Notes: generated by a model not told the origin, from the sequence alone. A DNA stretch of 64,000 bases from Virgibacillus_F necropolis_A (GCF_044793635.1 NZ_CP084992.1:806001-870000), one strand, 5' to 3'. Shown: positions 8,657 through 22,111, numbered from the stretch's first letter. Numbers and translations: made by a program.

Positions 8657-9922
8657 TTGGAATACGATGTAATAATAATTGGAGGAGGTCCTTCAGGATT
8701 AATGGCCTCTATTGCCGCAGCAGAAAGTGGCGCAAAATGCCTGTTAATTGAAAAGGGAACCAAACTCGGTAAAAAGTTAGCTATTTCAGGTGGGGGACGA
8801 TGTAATGTTACGAATCGACTACCTGAAGAAGAAGTAATTAGGCATATTCCTGGTAACGGGAAATTCTTATATAGTGCGTTTTCGGTATTTAATAACTATG
8901 ATATTATCGACTTTTTTGAAGAAATGGGTGTACAGTTGAAAGAAGAGGACCACGGACGCATGTTTCCCGTAACCAATTCTGCAAAAACAGTCGTAAATGC
9001 ACTAATTAATAAATTACATGAACTAAACGTAACGATAAGCATGCAAACAGAAGTTAAAGCAATACACTTTAACGAAGAAGCGCATACAGTAATTTTAACC
9101 GACAACAAGAAAGTTGCCTGTAAATCAATTGTTCTCGCTGTTGGGGGAAAAGCTGTTCCTCATACTGGATCTACTGGTGATGGCTACGCATGGGCTAAAA
9201 AGGCTGGTCATACAATTACTAAACTTTATCCAACAGAAGTTGCCCTGACCTCTAATGAACGCTTTATTAAACAAAAACAACTCCAGGGATTGTCACTAAG
9301 AGATGTTTCACTAACTGTACTTAATAAAAAGAACAAGCCTATTATTACCCACCAGATGGATATGATATTTACCCACTTTGGAATTTCTGGCCCAGCAGTA
9401 TTACGATGCTCCCAATTTGTTGTAAAGGAGCTTATGAAGGATCGTCCTGAAGTAACCATGGTTTTGGATGTTTTGCCAACTAAAAAAGAGGATACGCTTG
9501 TAAAAGAAATATGGGAAACCTTGGAAGTAAATCCAAGAAAATCGATGAAAAATAGTTTTAAGGGAATTGTTCCAGAACGCTTTTTATCTTATATTTTTGA
9601 GAAAAACAATATAAATGAAGACCAAAAAGCAGCGACTATTTCTAAAGAAGTAATTCGTTCGATTGTACATGATTTCAAACATTTCACATTTCATGTACAT
9701 GGTTCCCTTCCACTTGATAAAGCATTTGTTACTGGTGGTGGAGTTTCCATTAAAGAAATAGTACCAAACACGATGCAATCAAAAATCATGCATGGATTAT
9801 ATTTTTGTGGGGAAATTTTAGATATCCATGGATATACTGGTGGATACAATATCACATCAGCACTTGTAACTGGAAGATTGGCTGGATCAAATGCAGCACT
9901 TGAAGCGGGGTACGTTTTATAG
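8657..9922 (+). CDS. ytfP: HI0933-family FAD-dependent oxidoreductase YtfP
   Basis: This 421-residue flavoprotein begins with a dinucleotide-binding Rossmann motif (VIIIGGGPSGLMASIAAAESG) and ends with a second FAD-contacting motif (FVTGGGVSIKEI, GYNITSALVTGRLAG). GKKLAISGGGRCNVTN is the signature of the HI0933/YtfP family, conserved flavoproteins with unknown substrates. The start is TTG at 8657, with AAAGGAA ten bases upstream, and gives the family length. It is divergent from murJ. Confidence 0.88.
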   Translation: MEYDVIIIGGGPSGLMASIAAAESGAKCLLIEKGTKLGKKLAISGGGRCNVTNRLPEEEVIRHIPGNGKFLYSAFSVFNNYDIIDFFEEMGVQLKEEDHGRMFPVTNSAKTVVNALINKLHELNVTISMQTEVKAIHFNEEAHTVILTDNKKVACKSIVLAVGGKAVPHTGSTGDGYAWAKKAGHTITKLYPTEVALTSNERFIKQKQLQGLSLRDVSLTVLNKKNKPIITHQMDMIFTHFGISGPAVLRCSQFVVKELMKDRPEVTMVLDVLPTKKEDTLVKEIWETLEVNPRKSMKNSFKGIVPERFLSYIFEKNNINEDQKAATISKEVIRSIVHDFKHFTFHVHGSLPLDKAFVTGGGVSIKEIVPNTMQSKIMHGLYFCGEILDIHGYTGGYNITSALVTGRLAGSNAALEAGYVL

Positions 9923-9989
9923 AAGCAGAATGGAATGTCTTACCGGGCATTAATTATTCCTCTTTGTATCATCCTATAAGGTGAAACTT

Positions 9990-10075
9990 CATTTAGTGGT
10001 TATTTTCTCTGAATGTTAGTTGAACCATCGGGCTTGTACGGGCAGTATCCCCACGGTTTAACTGCCCGACAAAAG
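9990..10075 (+). other. Structured intergenic element, possibly a repeat or small RNA
   Basis: Between ytfP and the next small gene, CGGGCAGT (10039-10046) and ACTGCCCG (10061-10068) form a perfect 8-bp stem around a C-rich loop. It is preceded by GTGAAACTTCATTTAGTGG and ATCGGGCTTGTACGGGC. No T-run follows, so it does not look like a plain terminator. No second copy is present in this window. Confidence 0.4.
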
Positions 10076-10116
10076 CGGTAAAAGTCTCATTACATTATAG
10101 AAGGGTTGAGATTTGT

Positions 10117-10326
10117 ATGGAAAAGAATGCAATGTTGGTACCTCTTTTAGCATCAGTTGGGATTGGAGCAGCAACATATTATACCATGACAAAAAACAAT
10201 CAGTCTTTAGGCCAAACCATGCAACAAACCATTCCGTTTGTCACACAAATGGGTAGTGGTGGTGGTGGCGGTAGTAGCAGTGGTAATAGTGATACACAAA
10301 CGCTTGGGCCACATGGAATGAGTTAA
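10117..10326 (+). CDS. Small glycine-rich membrane-anchored protein, unknown
   Basis: A 69-residue product with one hydrophobic N-terminal segment (MLVPLLASVGIGAATYYTM), a Gln/Met-rich middle and a tail of six glycines followed by Ser/Asn/Thr. It starts at ATG 10117 behind GAAGGGTTGAG and has its own terminator. Short Bacillaceae proteins with one such helix and a low-complexity tail are common and uncharacterised; I do not recognise a named family. A membrane location is inferred from the hydrophobic stretch. Confidence 0.7.
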   Translation: MEKNAMLVPLLASVGIGAATYYTMTKNNQSLGQTMQQTIPFVTQMGSGGGGGSSSGNSDTQTLGPHGMS

Positions 10327-10332
10327 TTAATT

Positions 10333-10370
10333 CACTAAAGAGACGCTTATGGCGTCTCTTTAGTGTTGTA
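10333..10370 (+). terminator. Terminator of the small glycine-rich gene
   Basis: A perfect 14-bp stem CACTAAAGAGACGC / GCGTCTCTTTAGTG with a 5-base loop follows the stop codon by seven bases. A class A repeat begins nine bases after the hairpin. Confidence 0.85.
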
Positions 10371-10378
10371 TAAAAAAA

Positions 10379-10971
10379 GGCTGTTTTCGTAAAGATTGTT
10401 GCTTTTGAGAGAATAGATATAAACTGCGACATAACTTCTATCTGAGTTAGATCTGTAGTACTGATAATGAAACAAGTTACTAAGGCAGCCGCAGCCCGTA
10501 TACACTTCGCTTTTCGCGGGCGGCTGGTGAGCCTCCTTGTGCTAACGCACTGCGTAGTCTCACCGATGCCTGTCCTCCCGCAGAAGTCTACGTGTATACG
10601 GGCTGCTGGTATAGTTGCCAATAACAGCATTCATTAGTTGAAAGAAATGACCAAGAATTCTTACGTAAATAGCTTTACCAGTTCAGGTGAGTGGAGGGCG
10701 GTGACTCCTGCGGGAACAGCGCGTGTCCGAAGACCCCGCAGAGTGGTAGATGATGAAGGCCGACTAAAACCGTCCTTTGCGGACAACGTCGGCATACCCC
10801 TTGCCGGGGCAAGGAGGCTGAGGCCGTGCCCGCGGAAAGCATCCGCCCGGAGCGATCCTGGACGGCAGCAATAGCACATGTCTTTGGAAATAAACCTTAG
10901 TTACGTCGCAATATAAATCAACTACGAAGATGAAAAAGCAACAATGCGTACGAAAAGAGCCTATAAAATAA
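10379..10971. repeat. Class A modular palindromic repeat, copy A1 (593 bp)
   Basis: The outer ends are imperfect inverted repeats of about 50 bp: GGCTGTTTTCGTAAAGATTG on the left and, read inward from the right, GGCTCTTTTCGTACGCATTG. Both run inward to a (T/G)GCGAC box. Inside are two palindromic modules. The first (10480-10610) has arms AGCCCGTATACAC / GTGTATACGGGCT. The second (10680-10870) has the core GGAACAGCGCGTGTCCGAAG, then CCCCGCAG, GAGGAGGCTGAGGC and GTGCCCGCGGAAAGC. It encodes no convincing protein. It fills the 600-bp gap between the glycine-rich gene and the rrn terminator, ending three bases before that hairpin. GC content is visibly higher than its surroundings. Confidence 0.85.
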
Positions 10972-10974
10972 AAA

Positions 10975-11004
10975 AACGAAGATACGATTGAACGTATCTT
11001 CGTT
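10975..11004 (-). terminator. rRNA operon terminator
   Basis: AACGAAGATACG and CGTATCTTCGTT form a 12-bp stem; read on the minus strand it is followed by a run of seven T. It lies just beyond the 5S gene. Confidence 0.9.
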
Positions 11005-11011
11005 TCGATTC

Positions 11012-11128
11012 GCCTGGCGGCGTCCTACTCTTGCAGGGACAAAGTCCCAACTACCATCGGCGCTGGAGAGCTTAACTACTGTGTTCGGCATGGGAACAGG
11101 TGTGACTTCTCCGCTATTACTACCAGAC
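11012..11128 (-). rRNA. rrf: 5S ribosomal RNA
   Basis: Read on the minus strand, this has the conserved 5S core CCGAACACAGTAGTTAAGCT and GCGCCGATGGTAGT, and closes with GGACGCCGCCAGGC pairing with the 5' end. The length of about 117 nt is normal. Ends were placed from the terminal helix and may be off by one or two bases. Confidence 0.95.
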
Positions 11129-11249
11129 CTTTTTTTAATAAGGACAAGATATATTATATGTGTTCTTGCTTCAAAATGCAAGTACTTTTTTTATTTTGTA
11201 CCCTAAAAACTAAATAAGAGCGCTATAGACACGTACATCATAATTTGTT

Positions 11250-15962
<4,713 letters not shown>

Positions 15963-16096
15963 GTTTGAATAGAATCAACACCAATCGATTCTATCAATTG
16001 TCTTAGCTTTGTTTCGTTACTTGACATACTTGGTTGTTTTGTTCAGTTTTCAAGGAGCAAATCCATTGCTTGTCAACTTATGTCGACAGTAAATGA

Positions 16097-16126
16097 ATTA
16101 TATCATTTACCCGTTAAAAATGTCAA
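16097..16126 (-). promoter_or_regulatory. rrn promoter, proximal
   Basis: On the minus strand TTGACA (16121-16126) and TATAAT (16097-16102) are separated by 18 bp; both hexamers match the SigA consensus exactly. It lies about 135 bp upstream of the 16S gene. A TTGAAAACTGAACAAAAC leader box follows. Confidence 0.9.
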
Positions 16127-16182
16127 TGTTTTTTTCGGGAAATTCATTTTTTTGAACTGCTGTTTTTTCAGCAGCAAAATAA

Positions 16183-16211
16183 ATATTACAGCTCTTTCCT
16201 TAAAAAGTCAA
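16183..16211 (-). promoter_or_regulatory. rrn promoter, distal
   Basis: TTGACT (16206-16211) and TAATAT (16183-16188) on the minus strand are 17 bp apart. With the proximal promoter this forms the tandem P1/P2 arrangement typical of Bacillus rrn operons. Confidence 0.75.
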
Positions 16212-16372
16212 CACTTTTCTATTACTCTATTTTAGATGCAAGTGTATGACCCGTTTAGATGCAACTCCAAATTCTACTAAAAAGGATGTTCACCTATTCT
16301 TTGTTCGATGTTTCCTAGTGAATTAGATCTTGTCCTTCCTATTACATACACGTGTTGACTTATCGTAAAGAG

Positions 16373-16424
16373 GGATACGCAATTGAACCCTGACTTTTTA
16401 AAGTTCAGAGTTCCAGCGTATTCT
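16373..16424. other. Long imperfect hairpin between rrn promoters and ytwF
   Basis: GGATACGC pairs with GCGTATTC, and inside it TTGAACCCTGACTTT pairs with AAAGTTCAGAGTTCCA, giving about 22 pairs with few mismatches. It lies just past the ytwF stop but lacks a T-run on that strand. The rest of 16230-16436 shows no gene. The role is unclear: weak ytwF terminator, insulator, or small RNA. Confidence 0.5.
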
Positions 16425-16436
16425 GGTTTTATTCGA

Positions 16437-16745
16437 TTAAAAAACGACTTCGCCATCCCATTTCATCATTCCACCTGCTAAATTTGCCACCTTATAACCA
16501 TGTTCATCTAAATAAGTAGCAGCTCGCATGCTTCTAGCCCCTGAACGACAAACAAGAATATAATGTTTATCTTTGCTTAAACCTTCCATGCCATTAGGAA
16601 TCTCCTGTAATGGAATATGCTTAGCATCTTCAATCATACCTTGTGCAACTTCTTCGTCTTCTCTAACATCTATAATCTCAATGTTATTTTCTTCACCTAA
16701 TAAATTTTGCAGTTCTTCAGAAGTAAATTCTTCGATATGTTCCAT
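16437..16745 (-). CDS. ytwF: Rhodanese-domain protein YtwF
   Basis: A single rhodanese domain of 102 residues, with the active-site loop CRSGARS (catalytic Cys66) and the conserved IIDVRE. Single-domain rhodaneses carry persulfide sulfur on this cysteine; the acceptor is unknown. The size matches YtwF. I choose ATG 16745, which has AAAGG nine bases upstream; an in-frame TTG at 16754 touches the ribosome site and is unlikely. It is divergent from the secreted-protein gene. Confidence 0.85.
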   Translation of the reverse strand: MEHIEEFTSEELQNLLGEENNIEIIDVREDEEVAQGMIEDAKHIPLQEIPNGMEGLSKDKHYILVCRSGARSMRAATYLDEHGYKVANLAGGMMKWDGEVVF

Positions 16746-16879
16746 TCTTATCAACCTTTCATTTCAATCATTTGTATACCATCATCATAACTAATTTAAC
16801 GTATACGTTGCAAACATGTGACACATTATATACCTATCTTTATTTAATAAAAATAACAATATAGACAGGAGAATTAAGA

Positions 16880-17644
16880 ATGAAACATAACACAATCCCA
16901 ATTATCTCTTTACTGTTTCTTACTTTATTATTCCCAATTTCAATTCATGCAGAGGTTAAACCTGCCGCTCCTAATGCAAAAACTATCCACGAGTATAAGG
17001 AAGATGTTACTGGTGATGGTCAAAAAGAGAAGATCCTTTTAAAAGCAATTCCATTCAGTAGTGATTCTGCCTACTTTCAAAAAATATGGGCTGTCGTTAA
17101 GGACTCACACGCTAATAAATGGAAGATCAAATACGAGGGAGGGTATGAACCAACTTTACAGTTCTATGACTTAAACCACGACAAAGTAGCGGACATATAT
17201 TTTCAAAGTCCTACTGGAGGCAGCGGTGGCTTATACAGTTACCAACTCAATACATTAAAAAATGGAAAACTTAAAGAAATTCCTTTACCAGTGCAACGTT
17301 ATGTTAAAGGAAAGTTTATTGAAAACTTTAGAGCGGTTTTATCCCTAACACCTGGAAGCAGAGCAATATTTATCAACGTGAAAGACCGGGCCGATGATTA
17401 TATACGACTTGGTATATATAATAAAAAAGGCGATTTACTTAAGCCGACCACATTGATGATTGATCCAATTGCATTTTATGAACCGGTATTAATTAGTAAA
17501 AGTAAAGGTTACGGTTTGAAAAGTTATCAACAAATAAGTGGTGCCTATCATGCTGATCAATTAGGAACAATTGAAACAATCTGGTATTACGAAAAAGGGA
17601 AATGGATTATATTGACTACCAAATGGGTACCATCAGGCTCATAA
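16880..17644 (+). CDS. Secreted protein of unknown function with FG-GAP/EF-like Asp motifs
   Basis: 254 residues with a clear signal peptide: basic MKHN, hydrophobic IISLLFLTLLFPISI, then cleavage near HAE at residue 25. There is no lipobox. The mature part has DVTGDGQKEKILL and DLNHDKVADIYF, short Asp-rich loops of the kind that bind calcium in FG-GAP or VCBS repeats. Similar Bacillaceae proteins are annotated only as hypothetical. The ATG has AGGAG nine bases upstream. It stands alone between ytwF and leuS with its own terminator. Confidence 0.8.
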   Translation: MKHNTIPIISLLFLTLLFPISIHAEVKPAAPNAKTIHEYKEDVTGDGQKEKILLKAIPFSSDSAYFQKIWAVVKDSHANKWKIKYEGGYEPTLQFYDLNHDKVADIYFQSPTGGSGGLYSYQLNTLKNGKLKEIPLPVQRYVKGKFIENFRAVLSLTPGSRAIFINVKDRADDYIRLGIYNKKGDLLKPTTLMIDPIAFYEPVLISKSKGYGLKSYQQISGAYHADQLGTIETIWYYEKGKWIILTTKWVPSGS

Positions 17645-17650
17645 TATACG

Positions 17651-17690
17651 AACAAACCCGTCATACATCTATGGCGGGTTTGTTTATACA
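17651..17690 (+). terminator. Terminator of the secreted-protein gene
   Basis: AACAAACCCG and CGGGTTTGTT form a 10-bp stem extended by CAT/ATG, with T-rich sequence following. A weaker GGATCTC / GGAGGTCC hairpin at 17696-17720 faces the minus strand and may end leuS. Confidence 0.8.
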
Positions 17691-17725
17691 GAAAAGGACC
17701 TCCACAATAGAGATCCCTTCTCATT

Positions 17726-20140
17726 TTAATTTGCTACAATATTTACTAATTTACCCGGAACGACAATCACCTTTCGAATTGTTTTCCCTTCAAGCCATTC
17801 CTGCATTTTATCATCTTGTAATGCTACTTTTTCAAGGTCTTCTTTCGAAATATCTTTTGCTACATTTATCTTTGAGCGAACCTTGCCCATAACCTGAAGC
17901 GCAACTTCTACTTCATCTTCTACTAGCTTAGATTCATCGAAACTCGGCCAAGGCTGGTAACTAATTGTATCCTGATGCCCTAGTCTATTCCACAATTCTT
18001 CCGTAACATGTGGAGCTACTGGTGAAAGCAATTTTACAAAACCTTCCACATGCTCTTTTGAAATTTGATCCGCTTTATATCCTTCATTTATAAATACCAT
18101 CATTTGAGAAATACCGGTGTTAAAGTGAAGGTTCTCAAAATCCTCGGTTACTTTTTTCACGGTTTGATGGTAGACCTTATCCAGTGATGAATCTTGAATA
18201 CCTTCTGTTATCTTTTCAGAAAGTGAACCATCTTCATTAATAATCATCCGCCACACACGATCAAGGAATCTCCTTGCACCGTCTAGACCATTTGTAGACC
18301 ATGCAATTGCAGCATCTAGTGGTCCCATGAACATTTCATATAAACGCAATGTATCTGCACCATGTGAAGCTACAATATCATCAGGATTAACAACATTACC
18401 TTTTGATTTACTCATTTTTTCATTACCCTCACCAAGGATCATGCCCTGATTAAAGAGTCTCATGAACGGCTCTTTTGTTGGAACCACATTGATATCATAC
18501 AAAAATTTGTGCCAAAAGCGTGCATATAATAGATGAAGCACGGCATGTTCAGCACCGCCAATATACGTATCCACTGGCAACCATTCTTTTAATGCTTCTG
18601 GGTCTGCAAGCATTTCGGAATTGTCAGGATCGATGAAACGCAGGAAATACCAGCAGCTACCTGCCCATTGTGGCATCGTATTGGTTTCACGGCGACCTTT
18701 TAATCCGGTTTTAGGATCAACAACATCTACCCAGTCACTATTTGCAAGGGGAGATTCACCTGTTCCAGACGGCTTTATTTCGGTTAATTCCGGAAGTTCT
18801 AACGGTAGATCCTCTTCAGGAACGGCTGTCATCGTGCCATCTTCCCAATGGATAATAGGTATTGGTTCACCCCAATAGCGCTGTCTTGAGAATAGCCAGT
18901 CACGCAGACGATAGGTGACTTTTTTCTCCCCTTTTCCATTGCTTTCTAGCCAATCAATCATTTTTGAAATGCCAGTTTCCTTGTCCATTCCATTCAAAAA
19001 GTCCGAATTTACATGGTCTCCATTACCTGTGTATGCTTCTCCGGATATATCTCCACCTTCGACAACTTCCACAATTGGAAGCTCAAATTTAGTAGCAAAC
19101 TCATAGTCACGCTCATCATGTGCCGGAACAGCCATGATAGCTCCTGTTCCATATGTCATCAATACATAGTCCGCTACCCAAACTGGGATTTTTTCATTGT
19201 TAGCAGGGTTAATGGCATATGCTCCTGTAAAAACACCTGTTTTGTCTTTGGCAAGATCTGTTCGTTCAAGATCTGATTTCGTTTGAATAGCATTTAAATA
19301 ATCTTCTACTGCATCCGTTTGTTTAGCTTGAACAATCGTTTTGACAAGTGGATGTTCTGGAGCCAGAACTGCATATGTTGCACCAAAAAGTGTATCTGGT
19401 CTTGTTGTAAAAACAGTAAACGTTTCATTGCTTCCATCAATATTGAACGTTACTTCCGCTCCTTCAGAACGTCCAATCCAGTTACGTTGCATATCTTTAA
19501 TGCTTTCAGGCCAGTCAACATCTTCAAGGTCTTCCAAAAGTCGATCAGCATAGGCAGTGATCTTTAACATCCATTGTTTCATTGGTTTTCGTACTACTGG
19601 ATGGCTACCTCGCTCACTTTTCCCATCAATAACTTCCTCATTGGCAAGTACGGTACCAAGTGCTGGACACCAATTAACCGCGACCTCATCAACATAGGCA
19701 AGTCCTTTTTCATATAGCTTTGTGAAAATCCACTGTGTCCACTTATAATACTTTGGATCTGTTGTATTAATTTCGCGATCCCAATCATAAGAAAAACCAA
19801 GTTCCTGGATTTGGCGCTTAAACGTCTCAATATTTTCAAGTGTGAATGCAGCAGGACTATTACCTGTATCAAGTGCATATTGTTCTGCAGGCAACCCAAA
19901 CGCGTCCCAGCCTATTGGGTGCAGTACCTCATACCCTTGCATGCGTTTCATTCTAGAAAAAATATCTGTAGCTGTGTATCCCTCAGGATGACCAACATGA
20001 AGTCCTGCTCCAGATGGATATGGAAACATATCTAACGCATAAACCTTTTCTTTTTCAGAATTTGTATTCGTTTTAAACGTTTTATTCTCTAGCCAATACT
20101 TCTGCCAATTTTTCTCAATCTGTTGATGATCAAAGCTCAT
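17726..20140 (-). CDS. leuS: Leucyl-tRNA synthetase
   Basis: This 804-residue class I synthetase charges tRNA-Leu. The HIGH motif appears as HVGH at residues 48-51 and KMSKS near residue 575. The CP1 editing domain (about 220-420) has TTRPDTLFGATY and the hydrolytic GTGAIMAVPAHDERD. The C-terminal anticodon-binding and tail domains are complete, and the length equals B. subtilis LeuS. The ATG has AGGAGG upstream. Expression is controlled by the T-box leader immediately upstream. Confidence 0.98.
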   Translation of the reverse strand: MSFDHQQIEKNWQKYWLENKTFKTNTNSEKEKVYALDMFPYPSGAGLHVGHPEGYTATDIFSRMKRMQGYEVLHPIGWDAFGLPAEQYALDTGNSPAAFTLENIETFKRQIQELGFSYDWDREINTTDPKYYKWTQWIFTKLYEKGLAYVDEVAVNWCPALGTVLANEEVIDGKSERGSHPVVRKPMKQWMLKITAYADRLLEDLEDVDWPESIKDMQRNWIGRSEGAEVTFNIDGSNETFTVFTTRPDTLFGATYAVLAPEHPLVKTIVQAKQTDAVEDYLNAIQTKSDLERTDLAKDKTGVFTGAYAINPANNEKIPVWVADYVLMTYGTGAIMAVPAHDERDYEFATKFELPIVEVVEGGDISGEAYTGNGDHVNSDFLNGMDKETGISKMIDWLESNGKGEKKVTYRLRDWLFSRQRYWGEPIPIIHWEDGTMTAVPEEDLPLELPELTEIKPSGTGESPLANSDWVDVVDPKTGLKGRRETNTMPQWAGSCWYFLRFIDPDNSEMLADPEALKEWLPVDTYIGGAEHAVLHLLYARFWHKFLYDINVVPTKEPFMRLFNQGMILGEGNEKMSKSKGNVVNPDDIVASHGADTLRLYEMFMGPLDAAIAWSTNGLDGARRFLDRVWRMIINEDGSLSEKITEGIQDSSLDKVYHQTVKKVTEDFENLHFNTGISQMMVFINEGYKADQISKEHVEGFVKLLSPVAPHVTEELWNRLGHQDTISYQPWPSFDESKLVEDEVEVALQVMGKVRSKINVAKDISKEDLEKVALQDDKMQEWLEGKTIRKVIVVPGKLVNIVAN

Positions 20141-20169
20141 TTTGATTTCCTCCTATGTGTATATATAAA

Positions 20170-20418
20170 ATAAAAAAAGCCACTCATCCCTAAAAAGGGA
20201 CGAGAAGCTGTATCTCCCGCGGTACCACCCAAATTAACGTAAATCCATACGTTCTCTTTGTATCCGTAACGTGGATTTACGGCAAGAACTACTTACGTTC
20301 GCTCTCGCAACATTAAAGGTGAGTTCATAAATGTCCAGGAACAGTTTTCACCAACCACTGTCTCGCTAAACCTAAAGTATTTATTACTAGTCCTTCGCAT
20401 CGTTATTATAATATGTAT
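20170..20418 (-). promoter_or_regulatory. T-box riboswitch of leuS
   Basis: Minus-strand leader containing the T-box signature TGGGTGGTACCGCGG, followed by a terminator hairpin (GCTTCTCGTCCC / GGGATGAGTGGC) and seven T. Stem I contains GAACTCACC, where CTC is the likely leucine specifier codon. Uncharged tRNA-Leu pairing with the specifier and the T-box would favour antitermination. The rest of the 20141-20538 gap holds the promoter. Confidence 0.95.
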
Positions 20419-20424
20419 AATCGA

Positions 20425-20453
20425 ATTCTAATGAATTGGTGTTACATTGTCAA
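20425..20453 (-). promoter_or_regulatory. leuS promoter
   Basis: TTGACA (20448-20453) and TAGAAT (20425-20430) are 17 bp apart on the minus strand, just upstream of the T-box leader. Confidence 0.75.
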
Positions 20454-20538
20454 GCCCATAATCGCTTTCTTTCCTATATTATTTTGTACATGTTAAAATT
20501 ATTTATTATTATAAACAAATTAACGAGGGTGTATACAG

Positions 20539-21111
20539 ATGATGAAAGGGATCCTTCAATTTTCCCATTATTTAATAGAAGAAGCAGTAAATAAAGGTGA
20601 TACAGTTATCGATGCGACTTGTGGCAATGGTAATGATACCGTTTTTTTGAGTAAAGTCGTTGGAGAAAACGGTCACGTATTTGGGTTTGATATACAAGAA
20701 CAAGCAATCCTTAATACGCAAGGGAAATTAGCATTACATAAAATAAAGAATGCGACCATTATCAAGGATAGTCATAGTAATGCAATACATCATCTAACCG
20801 TTGATCAACTGACGTCACTTGGAGGATCAATATTTAATCTTGGGTACCTTCCCGGAAGTGATAAAGGAATCGTTACTAAAAGCGAAACAACCATCTTGGC
20901 TATCGAAGGTATCCTAACACACTTAAAGGAAAATGGTATCGTAGTTTTAGTGGTATATCATGGGCACGCAGGCGGCGATGTAGAAAAAAGAAATATCATG
21001 GAATATGCAAATCATTTAGATCAAAAACAATACAGTGTCCTTTATTATGGATTTATCAATCAAAAAAATAATCCTCCATTTATTATTGCAATTGAAAAGA
21101 AAACAAGATAA
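20539..21111 (+). CDS. mnmM: tRNA 5-aminomethyl-2-thiouridine methyltransferase MnmM (YtqB)
   Basis: This 190-residue class I SAM methyltransferase has the motif DATCGNGNDTVFLSKVVG (residues 25-42), FGFDIQEQAI for motif II, and FNLGYLPGSDKG, characteristic of the YtqB family. B. subtilis YtqB has been identified as MnmM, which methylates nm5s2U at the tRNA wobble position to mnm5s2U. Length and the position next to leuS match. The two leading methionines make the exact start ambiguous by one codon; GAGGGTG lies upstream. Confidence 0.88.
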   Translation: MMKGILQFSHYLIEEAVNKGDTVIDATCGNGNDTVFLSKVVGENGHVFGFDIQEQAILNTQGKLALHKIKNATIIKDSHSNAIHHLTVDQLTSLGGSIFNLGYLPGSDKGIVTKSETTILAIEGILTHLKENGIVVLVVYHGHAGGDVEKRNIMEYANHLDQKQYSVLYYGFINQKNNPPFIIAIEKKTR

Positions 21112-21140
21112 GAATAAATAAAACTAATATCTTTTTCCGT

Positions 21141-21170
21141 CCTACTGTTAAGAAAAACAGTAGGATTTTT
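21141..21170 (+). terminator. mnmM terminator
   Basis: CCTACTGTT / AACAGTAGG (9-bp stem, 6-base loop) followed by ATTTTT. Confidence 0.85.
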
Positions 21171-21253
21171 ACGTTGTCATTTTTTGTTGTAATGCGTCGA
21201 ATCACACCCTTAACTCGAATAGTCTGAAACTCGTTTTAATATTTTGATTTTTC

Positions 21254-21304
21254 TTGACATGTTGGACACCCTTTTATAGAATACTAGGTATGATAACGTT
21301 TTCT
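21254..21304 (+). promoter_or_regulatory. Promoter and candidate CcpA (cre) site of the amino-acid ABC operon
   Basis: TTGACA (21254-21259) and TAGAAT (21277-21282) are 17 bp apart. Nine bases downstream, TGATAACGTTTTCT (21291-21304) matches the cre consensus TGWNANCGNTNWCA at all but the final base. A CcpA site at the transcription start would repress by blocking polymerase. CcpA binding is inference. Confidence 0.6.
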
Positions 21305-21328
21305 AAATCAAACAAGGGGGGCAATTCA

Positions 21329-22111
21329 ATGAAGAAGATTGGTTTATTTAGTCTTTTATTCGCTTTCATGGTTGTGTTGGCAGCGTGTGGGTCAAGCGAC
21401 TCAGATGAAGGTAATGCATCAGGGGGCGATGGAGATGGAAAAGTATATAAAGTAGGTATCGATACGACTTATCCACCGTTTGAGTTTCAAGAAGGTGACG
21501 AGTACAAAGGTATTGACGTTGATTTAATCAGGGCAATTGCTAAAGATCAAGGCTTTGAAATTGAATTAGAGCCAATGGATTTCAGTGGTATCATTCCAGC
21601 GATGCAAGCAGGAGAATTGGATATTGCGATTGCAGGAATGAGTATCACAGATGACCGTAAGAAAGTTGTAGATTTCTCAGATCCATACTTCGAAGCGGGT
21701 TTATCTCTAGTTGTAGCTGAAGGTAACTCTGATATCACTAGCTTGGAAGATTTAAAAGGTAAAAAGGTTGCTGTTAAAAAAGGTACAACTGGTGCAGCGT
21801 TTGCAGAAGAAAATAAAGATAAATATGGATACGAAATCGTACAGGTAAACGATAGTACATCCATGTTCCAGGAAGTTGCAAACGGAACAGCTGATGCACT
21901 TATTGAAGATTATCCGGTTATCTCTTATGCAATTGCTCAAAGTGACCTGAAATTACAGGTAGTTGGAGACCGTTTAAACGGAGACAACTATGGTATTGCT
22001 GTTCTTAAAGGTGAAAACGATGAGCTTCTCAAAAAAATAAATGATGGCTTAGCTGCTCTTAAAGAGAGTGGCAAATATGATGAAATCTTAAGTACGTATC
22101 TTGGCGAATAA
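21329..22111 (+). CDS. Polar amino-acid ABC transporter, substrate-binding lipoprotein
   Basis: The mature product is a periplasmic-binding-protein type 2 fold of the SBP_bac_3 family: YKVGIDTTYPPFEF, MQAGELDIAIAGMSITDDR and FSDPYFEAGLSL. A lipoprotein signal (MKKIGLFSLLFAFMVVLAAC, lipid-modified Cys20) anchors it to the outer face of the membrane. Translation starts at ATG 21329 behind AGGGGGG; the open frame extends upstream but without a ribosome site. The relatives are GlnH, ArtP and TcyA, so the ligand is probably glutamine, arginine or a similar amino acid. It is first of a three-gene operon. Confidence 0.88.
   Translation: MKKIGLFSLLFAFMVVLAACGSSDSDEGNASGGDGDGKVYKVGIDTTYPPFEFQEGDEYKGIDVDLIRAIAKDQGFEIELEPMDFSGIIPAMQAGELDIAIAGMSITDDRKKVVDFSDPYFEAGLSLVVAEGNSDITSLEDLKGKKVAVKKGTTGAAFAEENKDKYGYEIVQVNDSTSMFQEVANGTADALIEDYPVISYAIAQSDLKLQVVGDRLNGDNYGIAVLKGENDELLKKINDGLAALKESGKYDEILSTYLGE

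Noticed and set aside
10638..10879. Overlapping 72-78-codon open frames on both strands in class A copy A1
   Set aside because: They are by-products of a GC-rich palindrome; no ribosome sites, and the frames are not conserved between copies.
16230..16436. Known rrn-linked small RNA (such as the Bacillaceae-1 motif)
   Set aside because: Hairpins are present upstream of the rrn promoters, but I could not match the motif reliably; listed only as a hairpin.
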